Positions 50,439 through 59,900 of a DNA stretch of 64,000 nucleotides are shown here, one piece after another. The position numbers were made by a program, and so were the translations under genes. Under the pieces are notes generated by a model. The model saw only the letters and a program-made list of their open reading frames with translations. It did no database searches and was not told where the DNA came from. The stretch is from Spirochaetota bacterium (GTDB taxonomy: Bacteria > Spirochaetota > UBA4802 > UBA5550), in the NCBI GenBank assembly GCA_016929135.1, contig JAFGJK010000030.1, positions 22,729 through 86,728 of the forward strand, in the 5' to 3' direction. The stretch's first letter is position 1. Each line of letters opens with the position of its first letter.

Positions 50439-53400
50439 TCAGGGGATATCACACACGATGAAGGCAACATCATCGTTGAACTTACCGGAACCGCGGAAGC
50501 GCACCAATTCCTCCACCGTTTTTTCAGTGAATTCCCGAGGCGATAATACGACATTGTCCCGGATCAACTCCTTCATCCTCCCCTCGCCGAAGTCGCTGCC
50601 CCTGCCGTCCATGCAATCGATCACACCGTCGGTATACAGAAAGATCCGGTCTCCGGGTGTCAACTGGACCTCCCTCTCCTCGATTTCTATTTCTGAGAAT
50701 AGGCCCAGAGGGATCCCCTTCGCCTTCAATTCGATAAACTCACCTGTGGCTCTCCGGTAGACGAAGGGAGTATAATGGCCCGCGCAGCTGAATCGCAACA
50801 CCTTCCGACGGGCATCAATCCTGCCGTAAAAGGCGGTAACGAATTTGTAATTGACCGTGGATCTGCAGATGACATCGTTGAGCAGCACAAGGACACTCCT
50901 GGTCGAACCCCTGTCTTCGATACTGTCCATGGCCGTTTTCGTAATCAGGGAGAGGCAGGCCCCCGGGAGGCCGTGACCCGAGACATCGGCGATAAAGAGC
51001 TCAATGTACTCGCCGTCGCCGGATATGCTCAGCAGGTCTCCCCCCACCATGTCCAGGGGAATGTATTTCCATTCGGCAATGTAGCCAGGAAGATCCAGCG
51101 TGTCACCCGGTAAAAGCTGCTTCTGTATCAGTCGTGCGATTTCCAGCTCCTCCTCGATCTCCCTGTTTCTCCGTGCAATAATCCTCTGATAATTCTTCGA
51201 TCTTAAAATAGCCTTCACCCTGGTCAGAAGCTCATCGGCGTTGAATGGCTTGGCCACGTAGTCGTCGGCGCCGTATTCCATCCCTTCGACGATGCTTCCC
51301 GTATCTGCCTTCGCTGTGAGCATTATCACGGGAATGTCCTTCAGGTTCATGTCATTCTTTAGCCTCATTGTCATCTCGTAGCCATCCATGACCGGCATCA
51401 TGACGTCGCTCAGTATCAGGTCGGGACTGATTTCCTTCGCCCTTTCCAGTCCTTCCCTGCCGTTGGTGGCAAAGAATACCCTGTATTTGCCGTGTAAAAG
51501 ATTCTTCAGCAGCTCCCGCATGTCGGGGTTGTCCTCCACTACGAGAACCTTTTCATTTTCACCGCCCGCCGGGGTCCCCCCTCCCACGGCATCCGAATCC
51601 GTTACCGGAGGTTTTACACCTCCAGGGGGCATCAAATTGAAAAAATCACGCGCCGCGAAGAAACGGGAGGCATCATCGTCATACTGCCCCGGTTGTATCT
51701 CCGCCCCCTCTATTCTTTCAGCATCCATGGGAAGCTCAATCGTCACCACGGTGCCGTGATCCTCGGGGAAATTATCGATATCCCTGCTCTGGATGTCCAT
51801 GCGTCCGCCGTGAAGGGACACCATCTCCTTCACCAGGGCGAGGCCGATGCCGGTCCCCTCGTATTTTCTCGTTGCGCCCGCGTCCGCCCGGCTGAAGCGC
51901 TCAAAGACGGACTGTATTCTGTCCGAGGGTATGCCGCAGCCGGTGTCTGCAAAGCTGATGCGGCAGGCTTCGCCCCGTTTCCCCACCTCAACCTTCACCG
52001 CCCCTCCCCTCTCGGTGAACTTCAGCGCGTTGGACAGCAGGTTCATCACGATCCTGTCCATCATCTCCGGATCGAAGTTGAACCTCAGGGCGCCGCTCTC
52101 GCTGACAAGCTCCAAGTATATCCCCCGCGAATCGAAGGCATCCTTCGTCGAGTGTATCCGCGATTCCAGGAATTCCACCATGTCGACCATCCGCAGAGAG
52201 AGCGTCATTTTCCCGGCGTCTATCTTGGAGAAATCCAGAAGGCTGTTGACGAGTCCGATAAGTCTGACGGCGTTGCGGTGCATGGACCGGAAAAACTCCT
52301 CGTCCACCTCGCCGCTGAATTTCTTCTGGAGAACGGATTCTATCGGAGAGAGTATGAGAGTCAGGGGGGTGCGGATCTCGTGGGAGACGTTGGTAAAGAA
52401 ATCTGACTTTGCCCGGTCCAGCTCCTTGAGTTTATCGTTCGCCTCTTTCAACTCCCCGGTCCTGAGCTGCACCTTCTTCTCGAGGTTCTCGTTCAGGTCG
52501 GCCAGCTCGTTCTTCATGGTGTTTATCTTATCGGCAAGACCGAACGAGAAGAGGGCCAGCATGCAGACGCCTCCGAACTTGGGCCCGTATGCTGTTGCAA
52601 ACGAAACAGGTGCGAATCCAAGATAGAAGAATACCTGAGGAATCGCTCCAAGGACCAGCATAACAACGGCCAGAAGATAGAACTTGGCGGGCCGTGATCC
52701 TTTTTTTATATGCAGTATCGGTACTACGATATTGTATACACCGACAATCAATATGAAGACATTCAAAACAATTGTCGGGTAGATGGCCTGTGATAACGGT
52801 TCCAGCGTAAGGGATAATACAATCAAAATGAAGTTCAAAGCGATCAAACAGTTTACCTGTGTATCCACAAGGGGCGCTTTCTCCTTTGTCTGGAGATAAC
52901 TCTTTAAAAACAGCAGGACCGGCATTAATCCCAGATAATAGTACAGCGTATTTGACCTTTTATTCAAATTGACTAATAATTCACTCCATACATAGTTGAT
53001 TCCGACCCCATCAAGGGTCATATAAATTAAGGCCAATCCGACGATCTGAAGCAGGTAATAGAAATACGCTTTTTCACGGACCGACAGAAATATGAATAGA
53101 TTATACAGCAGCATGATGGCTAGAATTCCGTAAAAAACGCCATGAAGCACGTTAACAGTCACGAGGTTCGTAATCAGGTTCTTGGGTGACCATATCCTCG
53201 GCACGACCGATGTCCATCCTACAGGATTTTGTTGCAGATAATAGATCCATTCGCCTGGAGGGGTCTTAACGGGAAAAATGAATGTGATGCTGTTCACTTC
53301 CCGTCGGTACGCGGGAGCGTTGTTGGATGCGATCGATTCGTAGCGGCCCTTTCCATCGGGATAATACAGTATCAATTCATCCGAGTATATGAAATCGTTT

Positions 53401-53723
53401 TCAAGATACCATTCCAGCTCTTCGTCGGAGTCATTGCGCACCCGGAATTTCAACCATATCGACTGGTTCCCGAAATTATTTATGCTGTTGGTGCTGCATT
53501 TCTTGAATTTTGAGGAAAACTGCCTTTTCGAAACATCATTGAACGTGAGGCGACGAGCCCTATCGACATAATATTCCATTTCAGTTCCTACATACCTGCC
53601 GTCGAGGTTTTCTGCAGAAAGAAAAATGGGTTCGGAAGCGAATACACGCAAGGGAAACACGAAAAAAAAGAACGGTGCGATCATTAGGATGATGGCCGCA
53701 TCAACTCTTGAAGATCTTGTCAT
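50439..53723 (-). CDS. Hybrid sensor kinase with 7TMR-DISM sensor, receiver and PP2C (SpoIIE) phosphatase
   Basis: The roughly 1094-residue protein combines several signalling modules. A signal peptide (APFFFFVFPLRVFAS) precedes a periplasmic 7TMR-DISMED2-type beta domain (about 30-170), then seven membrane helices (about 175-400). A coiled linker (LADLNENLEKKVQLRTGEL) leads to a HisKA domain with SHEIRTPLTL (His448) and an ATPase domain (NLLSNALKFTERG, DTGCGIPSDR, GTGIGLALVKEM). A receiver with Asp773 (SDVMMPVMDG) is followed by a SpoIIE-type PP2C phosphatase at the C-terminus (WKYIPLDMVGGDLLS, IADVSGHGLPGA, FLYTDGVID, NDDVAFIV). PP2C outputs usually act on anti-anti-sigma factors. The frame opens at 53765; Met at 53723 is preferred for the signal peptide. 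An inverted repeat lies upstream at 53824-53852. Confidence 0.88.
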   Translation of the reverse strand: MTRSSRVDAAIILMIAPFFFFVFPLRVFASEPIFLSAENLDGRYVGTEMEYYVDRARRLTFNDVSKRQFSSKFKKCSTNSINNFGNQSIWLKFRVRNDSDEELEWYLENDFIYSDELILYYPDGKGRYESIASNNAPAYRREVNSITFIFPVKTPPGEWIYYLQQNPVGWTSVVPRIWSPKNLITNLVTVNVLHGVFYGILAIMLLYNLFIFLSVREKAYFYYLLQIVGLALIYMTLDGVGINYVWSELLVNLNKRSNTLYYYLGLMPVLLFLKSYLQTKEKAPLVDTQVNCLIALNFILIVLSLTLEPLSQAIYPTIVLNVFILIVGVYNIVVPILHIKKGSRPAKFYLLAVVMLVLGAIPQVFFYLGFAPVSFATAYGPKFGGVCMLALFSFGLADKINTMKNELADLNENLEKKVQLRTGELKEANDKLKELDRAKSDFFTNVSHEIRTPLTLILSPIESVLQKKFSGEVDEEFFRSMHRNAVRLIGLVNSLLDFSKIDAGKMTLSLRMVDMVEFLESRIHSTKDAFDSRGIYLELVSESGALRFNFDPEMMDRIVMNLLSNALKFTERGGAVKVEVGKRGEACRISFADTGCGIPSDRIQSVFERFSRADAGATRKYEGTGIGLALVKEMVSLHGGRMDIQSRDIDNFPEDHGTVVTIELPMDAERIEGAEIQPGQYDDDASRFFAARDFFNLMPPGGVKPPVTDSDAVGGGTPAGGENEKVLVVEDNPDMRELLKNLLHGKYRVFFATNGREGLERAKEISPDLILSDVMMPVMDGYEMTMRLKNDMNLKDIPVIMLTAKADTGSIVEGMEYGADDYVAKPFNADELLTRVKAILRSKNYQRIIARRNREIEEELEIARLIQKQLLPGDTLDLPGYIAEWKYIPLDMVGGDLLSISGDGEYIELFIADVSGHGLPGACLSLITKTAMDSIEDRGSTRSVLVLLNDVICRSTVNYKFVTAFYGRIDARRKVLRFSCAGHYTPFVYRRATGEFIELKAKGIPLGLFSEIEIEEREVQLTPGDRIFLYTDGVIDCMDGRGSDFGEGRMKELIRDNVVLSPREFTEKTVEELVRFRGSGKFNDDVAFIVCDIP

Positions 53724-53823
53724 TTTCGGAAATCCAGTGTCGGAGGAATGTGTCATTGAGTTCATCAGAATTCAAGGTGTTTGCACGATAGTGCATTTTA
53801 CCCGTATTGTCTAACAGGAGTTA

Positions 53824-53852
53824 GTAATAATCTCTTCTTCGGTGATTATTAC
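53824..53852. promoter_or_regulatory. Inverted repeat upstream of the hybrid kinase gene
   Basis: GTAATAATC (53824-53832) and GATTATTAC (53844-53852) form a perfect 9-base-pair arm pair around an 11-base spacer, 100 bases before the kinase start. AT-rich arms suit an operator more than a terminator. Confidence 0.35.
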
Positions 53853-54586
53853 ACAAAACATTGTCCAGAATTTCAATGATTAATTTTACAGTCGGATACC
53901 GATACCGCATATTGCTTTTGCGTCGAAAAAGTTGCGGTCTTTCACTGCAGTTGCCGGCTGCGCTGCGATCCCGGCCCCTTTCAATTCACGGACTTCTGAT
54001 TTCTCAACAAACAGCAACGGCGAAAATCCGGGGCGACATGCGCCAAGGAACAAAGACCGCGAGATGTATGCCTCACGGGTGTTATTATACCGTCTTCGTT
54101 CCAGTCTCTTCCATCGTCCGATCCGATCGGTTGATCCATGGAAGCATTGACTCCTTCACGTCCCCAGCGTGACGGGCAGTATCGGGATGTAGGCGAAAGC
54201 AGTGTTGGCAAGAATGGGACAATGCCGGCATCGAGGTAAATCAGACAAACCAGAAGTTACCATTCAACCGTACATCAGGCATGCCGCCCCCCTGTGCAAT
54301 CCTCTTTCTCCTACGGTACAGGGCGACACCTTCCCGAAACTTCAGGAGTGACGCCGAGGCGCCAGACAACATTTCATCTTCATACGGGAAATCATTCAAT
54401 CCTCCGCATCAAAAGCGACGATTTTTACAAATCCGAGCGTAATCCAATGGATGACCCGAAGCATCACACCAGCCGGAACACCTGAACACGATGGCAATAT
54501 TGGAGATCAGGGGCAACAAGGTGCTATTCCCGTTGTATGGAGGGGTCAGCGCATCAGGAACTTTACCCGCGTCGATCGGCTCGAAT
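53853..54586. other. 734-base region without a supported gene
   Basis: Several short open frames occur on both strands but none has a ribosome binding site, family motif or codon bias like the neighbours. I see no tRNA, riboswitch or repeat here. It separates the kinase gene, which runs leftward from this region, from the end of the HpnP-like gene. Confidence 0.3.
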
Positions 54587-56350
54587 TCAGGCAGAAATAG
54601 ACGACGGCATTGATCCGGAAAGCTCATGGCGTATACGATCCAGAATAACGATGCATTGTCTTTCAAACTCCCTTATCCGGTCCTGCACGTATACCCTGGT
54701 TTCGTCCGTCAGCCTGCTGTAACGTCTTTGTGCGACGGATATGATATGAATGGCATGGCGCTCCAGCACCCTGGCCACATCCCTGCCGGGACAGGAGGGG
54801 AGTGACGCCAGCCTGTTTTTCAGATCCATGAGCACCCGCTCCAGCATCGCGACAAAGGCATCAGCCCTGTGGATGGAGGTTGTAATGGTAATAAGATGGT
54901 GACCCTTGACCGAAAGCCCGATTGCCTCGGGGAACAGCCGTATGTTAATCATGAGCGATTTAAGTAAAAACCGCAGGTAATGAATACCATAGGATGAAAA
55001 GGTCTGGACAATGAGAGACCGCAGCAGGGCCCTGATCTCGCTGCTACCCACCTTTCGATATGATGCCTTTTTTACCGGGAGGCTCCTGAGAAGATTCAGA
55101 CACCGCTCGAAATACTCCTTCGGTGAATATATCGATGAGATGATGTGCTTGTATCCAGAGATCAGCCTGTCCGCCCTCATCACCGGTTTAAAGTTGAGCC
55201 TCAGGTCATGGGTATTGTTCCCCGAAGATCCGGAGAGGAGCCGTCCTTCTTCTTTAAGCCTTCGGTATAACCGCGTATTCGGCAATGCGGTGAGAAGTCC
55301 CACCATGGAGATTGGGATCCCGGCGCGCTGGATAAAGTCTATCTGCCGGTCGAAAATTGTTTCATCATCGGTGTCGAAGCCGACAATAAATCCACCGGCG
55401 ACCTCCATCCCCTTGCGCTGTATTGTCCTGACACAATCCATCAGGTTCCTGTTCATGTTCTGGCTCTTGTTGGCAGAGGCGAGCCCTGCCTCGTCGGGAG
55501 TCTCTATGCCTATGAACAGCATGTCAAATCCGGCACGAGAGAGCAACGACAGAAGCTCGTCGTCCGAAGAGCAGTTTATGCTTGCCTCGGTGAAAAAGGT
55601 GAAGGGATACCTGTGCTCCTCCTGCCATGCTATCATGGCTCTGAGCAACTCCTTTACCTCGTTCTTCTTCCCTATGAAATTGTCATCCACAATGAAAACG
55701 CCCCCTCGGAATCCGGCTGCAAGCACATTGTCGAGTTCCTTCAGGAACTGGCCCGTCGTCTTCACTCGAGTGTTCCTCCCGAACATTTCAATAATGTCAC
55801 AGAATTCGCAGTTGAAGGGACAGCCACGGGAGTACTGCACCAGCATGTTCGAGTAGCGCGAAACATCGATAAGGTCAAGCCTTGGTGCCGGGGTTTTGGT
55901 GATATCGGGTTTGGCATTGTCGGCATAGACTCTCTTCGCACGACCCGATTCGAAATCACCGATAAAGGAGTGCAGGGTCGTCTCCGCCTCACCGATAATG
56001 AAATGATCAACGCCCGTTATTGTTGTGTGCGAAGATGTGGGATAGGGACCACCGGCGACCACCGGTGTACCGATCCTGATGCACGCGGCGACGATCCGAT
56101 CGAATGACGCCTTCTGGATTATCATGGCTGATACAAACACCAGGTCAGCCTCATCAATGAGACATTCATCCAGCGTTTCCGCATTCATGTCAACAAGGCG
56201 AACATCGTATTCCGTTGGGAGCATGGCAGCAACGGTGAGCAGGCCCAGCGGCGGAAAGGCAGATTTTTTTCCTGTGAACGGGAGCGAGTGTCTAAAGCTC
56301 CAGTATGTATCCGGGAACTCCGGGTAGACCATGAGTATTCTTTTTTTCAT
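54587..56350 (-). CDS. B12-binding radical SAM protein, HpnP-like (DUF4070)
   Basis: A 587-residue radical SAM enzyme. The first 140 residues are a cobalamin-binding Rossmann domain (RILMVYPEFPDTYW, PLGLLTVAAMLP, VVAGGPYPT). The cluster motif is GCPFNCEFCD with Cys177, Cys181 and Cys184, followed by VKTTGQFLKELDNVLAAGF and IVDDNFIGKK, which are typical of the HpnP branch (hopanoid C-2 methylase) and related DUF4070 proteins. The last 200 residues form a helical DUF4070-type tail. C-2 methylation of hopanoids is possible but unproven; no hopanoid synthesis gene is in the window. AGGA precedes the ATG. TTGACG (56410-56405 on the minus strand) could be a -35 box, without a clear -10. Confidence 0.85.
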   Translation of the reverse strand: MKKRILMVYPEFPDTYWSFRHSLPFTGKKSAFPPLGLLTVAAMLPTEYDVRLVDMNAETLDECLIDEADLVFVSAMIIQKASFDRIVAACIRIGTPVVAGGPYPTSSHTTITGVDHFIIGEAETTLHSFIGDFESGRAKRVYADNAKPDITKTPAPRLDLIDVSRYSNMLVQYSRGCPFNCEFCDIIEMFGRNTRVKTTGQFLKELDNVLAAGFRGGVFIVDDNFIGKKNEVKELLRAMIAWQEEHRYPFTFFTEASINCSSDDELLSLLSRAGFDMLFIGIETPDEAGLASANKSQNMNRNLMDCVRTIQRKGMEVAGGFIVGFDTDDETIFDRQIDFIQRAGIPISMVGLLTALPNTRLYRRLKEEGRLLSGSSGNNTHDLRLNFKPVMRADRLISGYKHIISSIYSPKEYFERCLNLLRSLPVKKASYRKVGSSEIRALLRSLIVQTFSSYGIHYLRFLLKSLMINIRLFPEAIGLSVKGHHLITITTSIHRADAFVAMLERVLMDLKNRLASLPSCPGRDVARVLERHAIHIISVAQRRYSRLTDETRVYVQDRIREFERQCIVILDRIRHELSGSMPSSISA

Positions 56351-56826
56351 ATAATCCTCGTTGGCGATATTTTAATTCTCTAAAAGCGAAACCCCCGGCA
56401 CTGCCGTCAAATAATGGCTCTATTCATTTCCTTACGAAAACAGTGTGCGACACGAGGTTGTACAGATGCTGAATCGGGCATATTGCCGCTTCTGGAGCCC
56501 GGTTCAATTGATCGAGTTCCACATGATGCGGAATTTCCATTTCGCTTCGTCATATACTATAGACGGCCTTGATGCAGAATGGTTGCGAAAATATTCTGAT
56601 GAAGATACAGAAGCATCCATGAAATGCCTTCAAACGGCGATCTTGACGATACTGGCGATCCCAGTGCATGGTCCGGAAACCCTGGCATGAAATATGATTT
56701 CTCGCACCACTGTCCCATGAATAGCGGCACTGGAAATCCAGCTTAAATAAAGTGATTGAAAATTTGCTCCGCCCCTATAATCTACCATCATCCACAATTC
56801 AAAACTTTCACCCACGGAGCTCGCCG
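56351..56826. other. 476-base region between divergent genes
   Basis: A TATAAT on the plus strand (56776-56781) lies about 45 bases before the hexosaminidase start. The nearest -35-like TTGAAA (56756-56761) is only 14 bases away, so the promoter is uncertain. An 81-codon frame at 56445-56690 has no ribosome binding site and no recognisable features. Confidence 0.35.
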
Positions 56827-58494
56827 ATGAAAATGCATATACTCTTTCCCGCATTGTCCCTCTTCTCCCTCATGGCATGTTCCCAATACGGAACAGTGGC
56901 AGCGCCGCCGGACCCACTTTCCATTGTTCCGTACCCTTCGTCGCTGGAGAAACACGCGGGTACGATGAATTGCTCCGATAAACTGGTGATACTTGCGGAC
57001 CCGGACCGTTCCGTGCAGAAAACGGCGGCGCTCCTTGCCGGCTACATCGCCGGCGCGGGGGGACCCGCAGTGCCGGTGAAGGCCTATACCGGCGCGCGGC
57101 CGGAGGGGGCCATTATCCTTGCCATCGACCGGAAGGCTCCGGCGGGCGAAGAATCGTACAGGCTGGAGGTTCGTGAAGACGGCGTCATGCTGAGGGCCAG
57201 GGAGCCCCGGGGGATCTTCCGCGGAAGCCAGACCTTGCGGCAGATGCTCCTGGCGGGACAGGGGACCGGGAAGAAGGGACCGTCCCTCCCGTGCATCACC
57301 ATCAGCGACGCGCCGCGGTTCCCCTGGCGCGGCCTCAACCTGGACTGCAGCAGGCACTTCTACAGCAAAAACGACATCAAGCGCTACCTCGACCTGATGG
57401 CCTGCTACAAGATGAACGTCTTCCACTGGAACCTGGTGAACGACCAGGGGTGGCGCCTGGAGATAAAAAAATATCCGAAACTCACCGAGGTGGGTGCGTG
57501 GCGGACCGAGGGGGGAAAACGATACGGCGGATTCTACACCCGGGAGGATGTCCGCGAGATCCTGGACTACGCGAGGGAGCGCTTTATCACGGTGGTGCCC
57601 GAGATCGACATGCCCGGCCACAGCCGTGCCGCCCTGGCCGCGTACCCGGAGTACTCCTGCACCGGCGGGCCCTTCTCGGTGAGCACACGCTGGGGGATCC
57701 ACACGGACATCTTCTGCGCAGGGAACGACGGGACCTTCCGCTTCCTGGAGGACGTGCTCGCCGAGACGGCCGCCCTGTTTCCGGGGACCTATATCCACGT
57801 GGGGGGGGACGAATGCCCGCCCTTCAAGTGGCACCGCTGCCCCCGGTGCCAATCCCGCATGAAGGAACAGGGCCTCAAGGATGAAAGGGAGCTGCACGGC
57901 TGGTTCATGCGCCGCATCGCCTCGTATCTCGAAACACTGGGGAGAAAGACCATCGGCTGGGACGAGATCCTGGAGGGGGGCGCCCCGGCCGGCACCACCG
58001 TGCAGTTCTGGCGGGGGAGCGACAGGGCCGCGGAGGCGATAGAGAGAGGGCACCGGGCGATCGTATCTACCACCGGCTACACCTATTTCGACTACGGCCT
58101 GGCGGTAACGGGTCTTTCCAAGGTCTATTCCTTCGAACCTGTTCCCCCGGGGCTTCCAGGGGACAAGGAGGGGATGGTGCTGGGCTCCGAGGCCAATATG
58201 TGGTCGGAGTTCGCCACGCCGGAAAATACCGACGCAAAGCTCTTCCCCCGCATCCTGGCGTTGAGCGAGGTACTCTGGACGCCGAAGGAGAAAAGGAATT
58301 ACGACGATTTCCACAGGCGCATGGAGACCCAGTACGTCCTTCTCAAGGGCCTCGGGGTGCGATACGGCGGAGAGTCCGAACCGGGATTCCTCAAAATTGG
58401 GTATTTTTTCCGGGACCTGGGCATACTCTTCAGGATAATACCCGACGATCCCGAAGTGGCCTGGCACACGGTGAAGCTCTATCTCGGTCTGTAG
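56827..58494 (+). CDS. Lipoprotein beta-N-acetylhexosaminidase (GH20)
   Basis: The 555-residue enzyme removes terminal N-acetylhexosamine from glycans. It has a lipoprotein signal peptide (ILFPALSLFSLMAC), a GH20 N-terminal domain (IVPYPSSLEKHAGTMNC, about 30-160) and a catalytic barrel. The conserved pair lies in YIHVGGDE, with Asp328 and Glu329; other family segments are PRFPWRGLNLDCSRHF, FHWNLVNDQGWRLEI and WDEILEGG. The usual histidine in HWHLTDDQGWR is replaced by Asn (HWNLVNDQGWR). GGAG lies before the ATG. A G8 run (57801-57808) encodes part of the catalytic motif in frame. Confidence 0.9.
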   Translation: MKMHILFPALSLFSLMACSQYGTVAAPPDPLSIVPYPSSLEKHAGTMNCSDKLVILADPDRSVQKTAALLAGYIAGAGGPAVPVKAYTGARPEGAIILAIDRKAPAGEESYRLEVREDGVMLRAREPRGIFRGSQTLRQMLLAGQGTGKKGPSLPCITISDAPRFPWRGLNLDCSRHFYSKNDIKRYLDLMACYKMNVFHWNLVNDQGWRLEIKKYPKLTEVGAWRTEGGKRYGGFYTREDVREILDYARERFITVVPEIDMPGHSRAALAAYPEYSCTGGPFSVSTRWGIHTDIFCAGNDGTFRFLEDVLAETAALFPGTYIHVGGDECPPFKWHRCPRCQSRMKEQGLKDERELHGWFMRRIASYLETLGRKTIGWDEILEGGAPAGTTVQFWRGSDRAAEAIERGHRAIVSTTGYTYFDYGLAVTGLSKVYSFEPVPPGLPGDKEGMVLGSEANMWSEFATPENTDAKLFPRILALSEVLWTPKEKRNYDDFHRRMETQYVLLKGLGVRYGGESEPGFLKIGYFFRDLGILFRIIPDDPEVAWHTVKLYLGL

Positions 58495-58495
58495 T

Positions 58496-58530
58496 CAGCG
58501 TGCCGGCTTTCCCGTTACGCCGGCACGCTG
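58496..58530. terminator. Bidirectional hairpin after the hexosaminidase gene
   Basis: CAGCGTGCCGGC (58496-58507) pairs perfectly with GCCGGCACGCTG (58519-58530), loop of 11 bases. Five T follow at 58540-58544 on the plus strand. The TAA of the minus-strand gene at 58515-58517 falls in the loop. Confidence 0.55.
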
Positions 58531-58784
58531 CGGCGCGGATTTTTCGGGTCATAGATCATCCAGATCTCCGTCCCCGGCACCGGAGGATCGACGGTTTTCC
58601 ATCTCCCCTTCACGAACCTCCCCCGCGAGCCGGTGAACTCGTAATGGGCGCACATCACCGGCCTGTCGTTCTCCGAGAACGGCGTGGCAGTCACCCTCAC
58701 CACCGCGGGGGCGGCAGCGGTGCCATGAATGATGCGACTGCATCGGCAGGGCATCGCGGTGTCCCGGTACGCGGTCCCCGCCAT
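58515..58784 (-). CDS. Hypothetical protein, 89 residues
   Basis: The frame has strand-rich segments (PAVVRVTATPFSENDRPVMCAHYEF, GTEIWMIYDPKNPRR) similar in style to the C-terminal part of membrane proteins with a DUF3592-like domain, but no membrane helix is present. I do not recognise it as a complete protein. It starts 26 bases after the DUF72 gene and may be co-transcribed; its ribosome binding site is weak. The stop lies in the loop of a hairpin. Confidence 0.5.
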   Translation of the reverse strand: MAGTAYRDTAMPCRCSRIIHGTAAAPAVVRVTATPFSENDRPVMCAHYEFTGSRGRFVKGRWKTVDPPVPGTEIWMIYDPKNPRRSVPA

Positions 58785-58809
58785 GGGGGGGCCCTGCCGA
58801 TAGGAACGA

Positions 58810-59541
58810 TCAGGCGAGCATTCCCCTGAACTGGGCCGCGTTCCTCACCGCGAAGCCCTGCACATCGTTGTTGAAGTAGACGTAGACCCTCTTCAGTCTC
58901 CCCCGGCCGGCAAGCGCCGCCAGGCGGTCGACATAGGGCTGCAGCTCCCCCCTGCCGTAACAGATGTCGTACCGCCTGCCGTGAAGGCGCAGGTAGGCGA
59001 CATCCGCGGTAACCACCAGGCCGCGGGGCATATCCAGTCCGTCCACGGAGCAGAAGGCGCAGCGGTTCTCGAGCAACCCGTAGCATTCGTCGCACCACCA
59101 GGAGGCATGCCGGAACTCCATGGCGTGATCGAAGCGCGGGTCCAGAAGCGACAGAAAATCGTCCACCCTGGCCATATTTTCCATCGTCTTCCGGAAGGAG
59201 GGGGGGAGCTGGAAGAGCACACAGCGCGCCCTGGAACCGCAGCCCGCCATAAGGCTGTAAAAATCGCTCAGCAACCCTTCTGTGCCGGAAAGCCGTTTGA
59301 GGTGGGTGATGGAGCGCGACGCCTTGAACGTGAAGATGAAGCCGTCTCCTGTTCTGTCGAACCAGTTCCGCACCGCGGCCTCCGTGGGCGTCCGATAGAA
59401 GGTCATGTTGACCTCGACGGTGTTGTAATGACCGGAAAAGAAGGATAACCATTCCTTCATGGAAAGCCCTTCAGGGTAGAAGAGGCCCCGCCAGTGCCGG
59501 TAGCTCCAGCCGGAGGTGCCGATGTAGAATTCCGTTGCCAT
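58810..59541 (-). CDS. DUF72/YecE family protein
   Basis: The 243-residue protein is a DUF72 member, a family with a TIM-barrel-like fold and no settled function. Recognisable segments are FYIGTSGWSYRHWRGLFYPE, FTFKASRSITHLKRL, CVLFQLPPSF, DHAMEFRHASWW and YLRLHGRRYDICYG. Length is usual. The first residues (MATEFYIGTSGWSY) mark the start. The 359 bases upstream hold the promoter for the small cysteine protein on the other strand. Confidence 0.88.
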   Translation of the reverse strand: MATEFYIGTSGWSYRHWRGLFYPEGLSMKEWLSFFSGHYNTVEVNMTFYRTPTEAAVRNWFDRTGDGFIFTFKASRSITHLKRLSGTEGLLSDFYSLMAGCGSRARCVLFQLPPSFRKTMENMARVDDFLSLLDPRFDHAMEFRHASWWCDECYGLLENRCAFCSVDGLDMPRGLVVTADVAYLRLHGRRYDICYGRGELQPYVDRLAALAGRGRLKRVYVYFNNDVQGFAVRNAAQFRGMLA

Positions 59542-59815
59542 GGCCTGCCGTATGGTACGGGAGTTCGTCTATGTATCCCCCCCATTCTCCCCTTGCCAAG
59601 CACCTCTGGTACAATCGCCGTTTGTATCTGCAGAGAACTGAAAGGATGCCTCAAGGGCAATGACGGAGATTGATCTTGTATTCAAACTGAAAGCCACTCC
59701 CCTGCCCCGTGCCGGGAGCGCCCTGCTCGCCCCCCATGGATTGGGGTCGGAGGAACACCAGCTCGATTCCCGCGATGAGGGGTGCAAACGCTACCGCTTC
59801 TCATCCATTCGAATA

Positions 59816-59844
59816 TTGACATTGTATATTTTCATTGTTATACT
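59816..59844 (+). promoter_or_regulatory. Near-perfect sigma70-type promoter
   Basis: TTGACA (59816-59821), a 17-base spacer, and TATACT (59839-59844). Start would be near 59851, 50 bases before the ATG of the small cysteine protein. One of the best-matching promoters in the window. Confidence 0.85.
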
Positions 59845-59900
59845 GCTATTATAAATATATCAACATATATGAAAAAAAAGGTCAGCATAAGGAGAGTGTG

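Noticed and set aside
53861..54172. 103-codon plus-strand frame in the kinase upstream region
   Set aside because: No ribosome binding site or family features; codon bias is poor.
56445..56690. 81-codon frame upstream of the hexosaminidase
   Set aside because: No ribosome binding site, no recognisable domain and codon use unlike neighbours.
59660..59854. 64-codon frame before the small cysteine protein
   Set aside because: Overlaps the strong promoter at 59816-59844 and has no motif.
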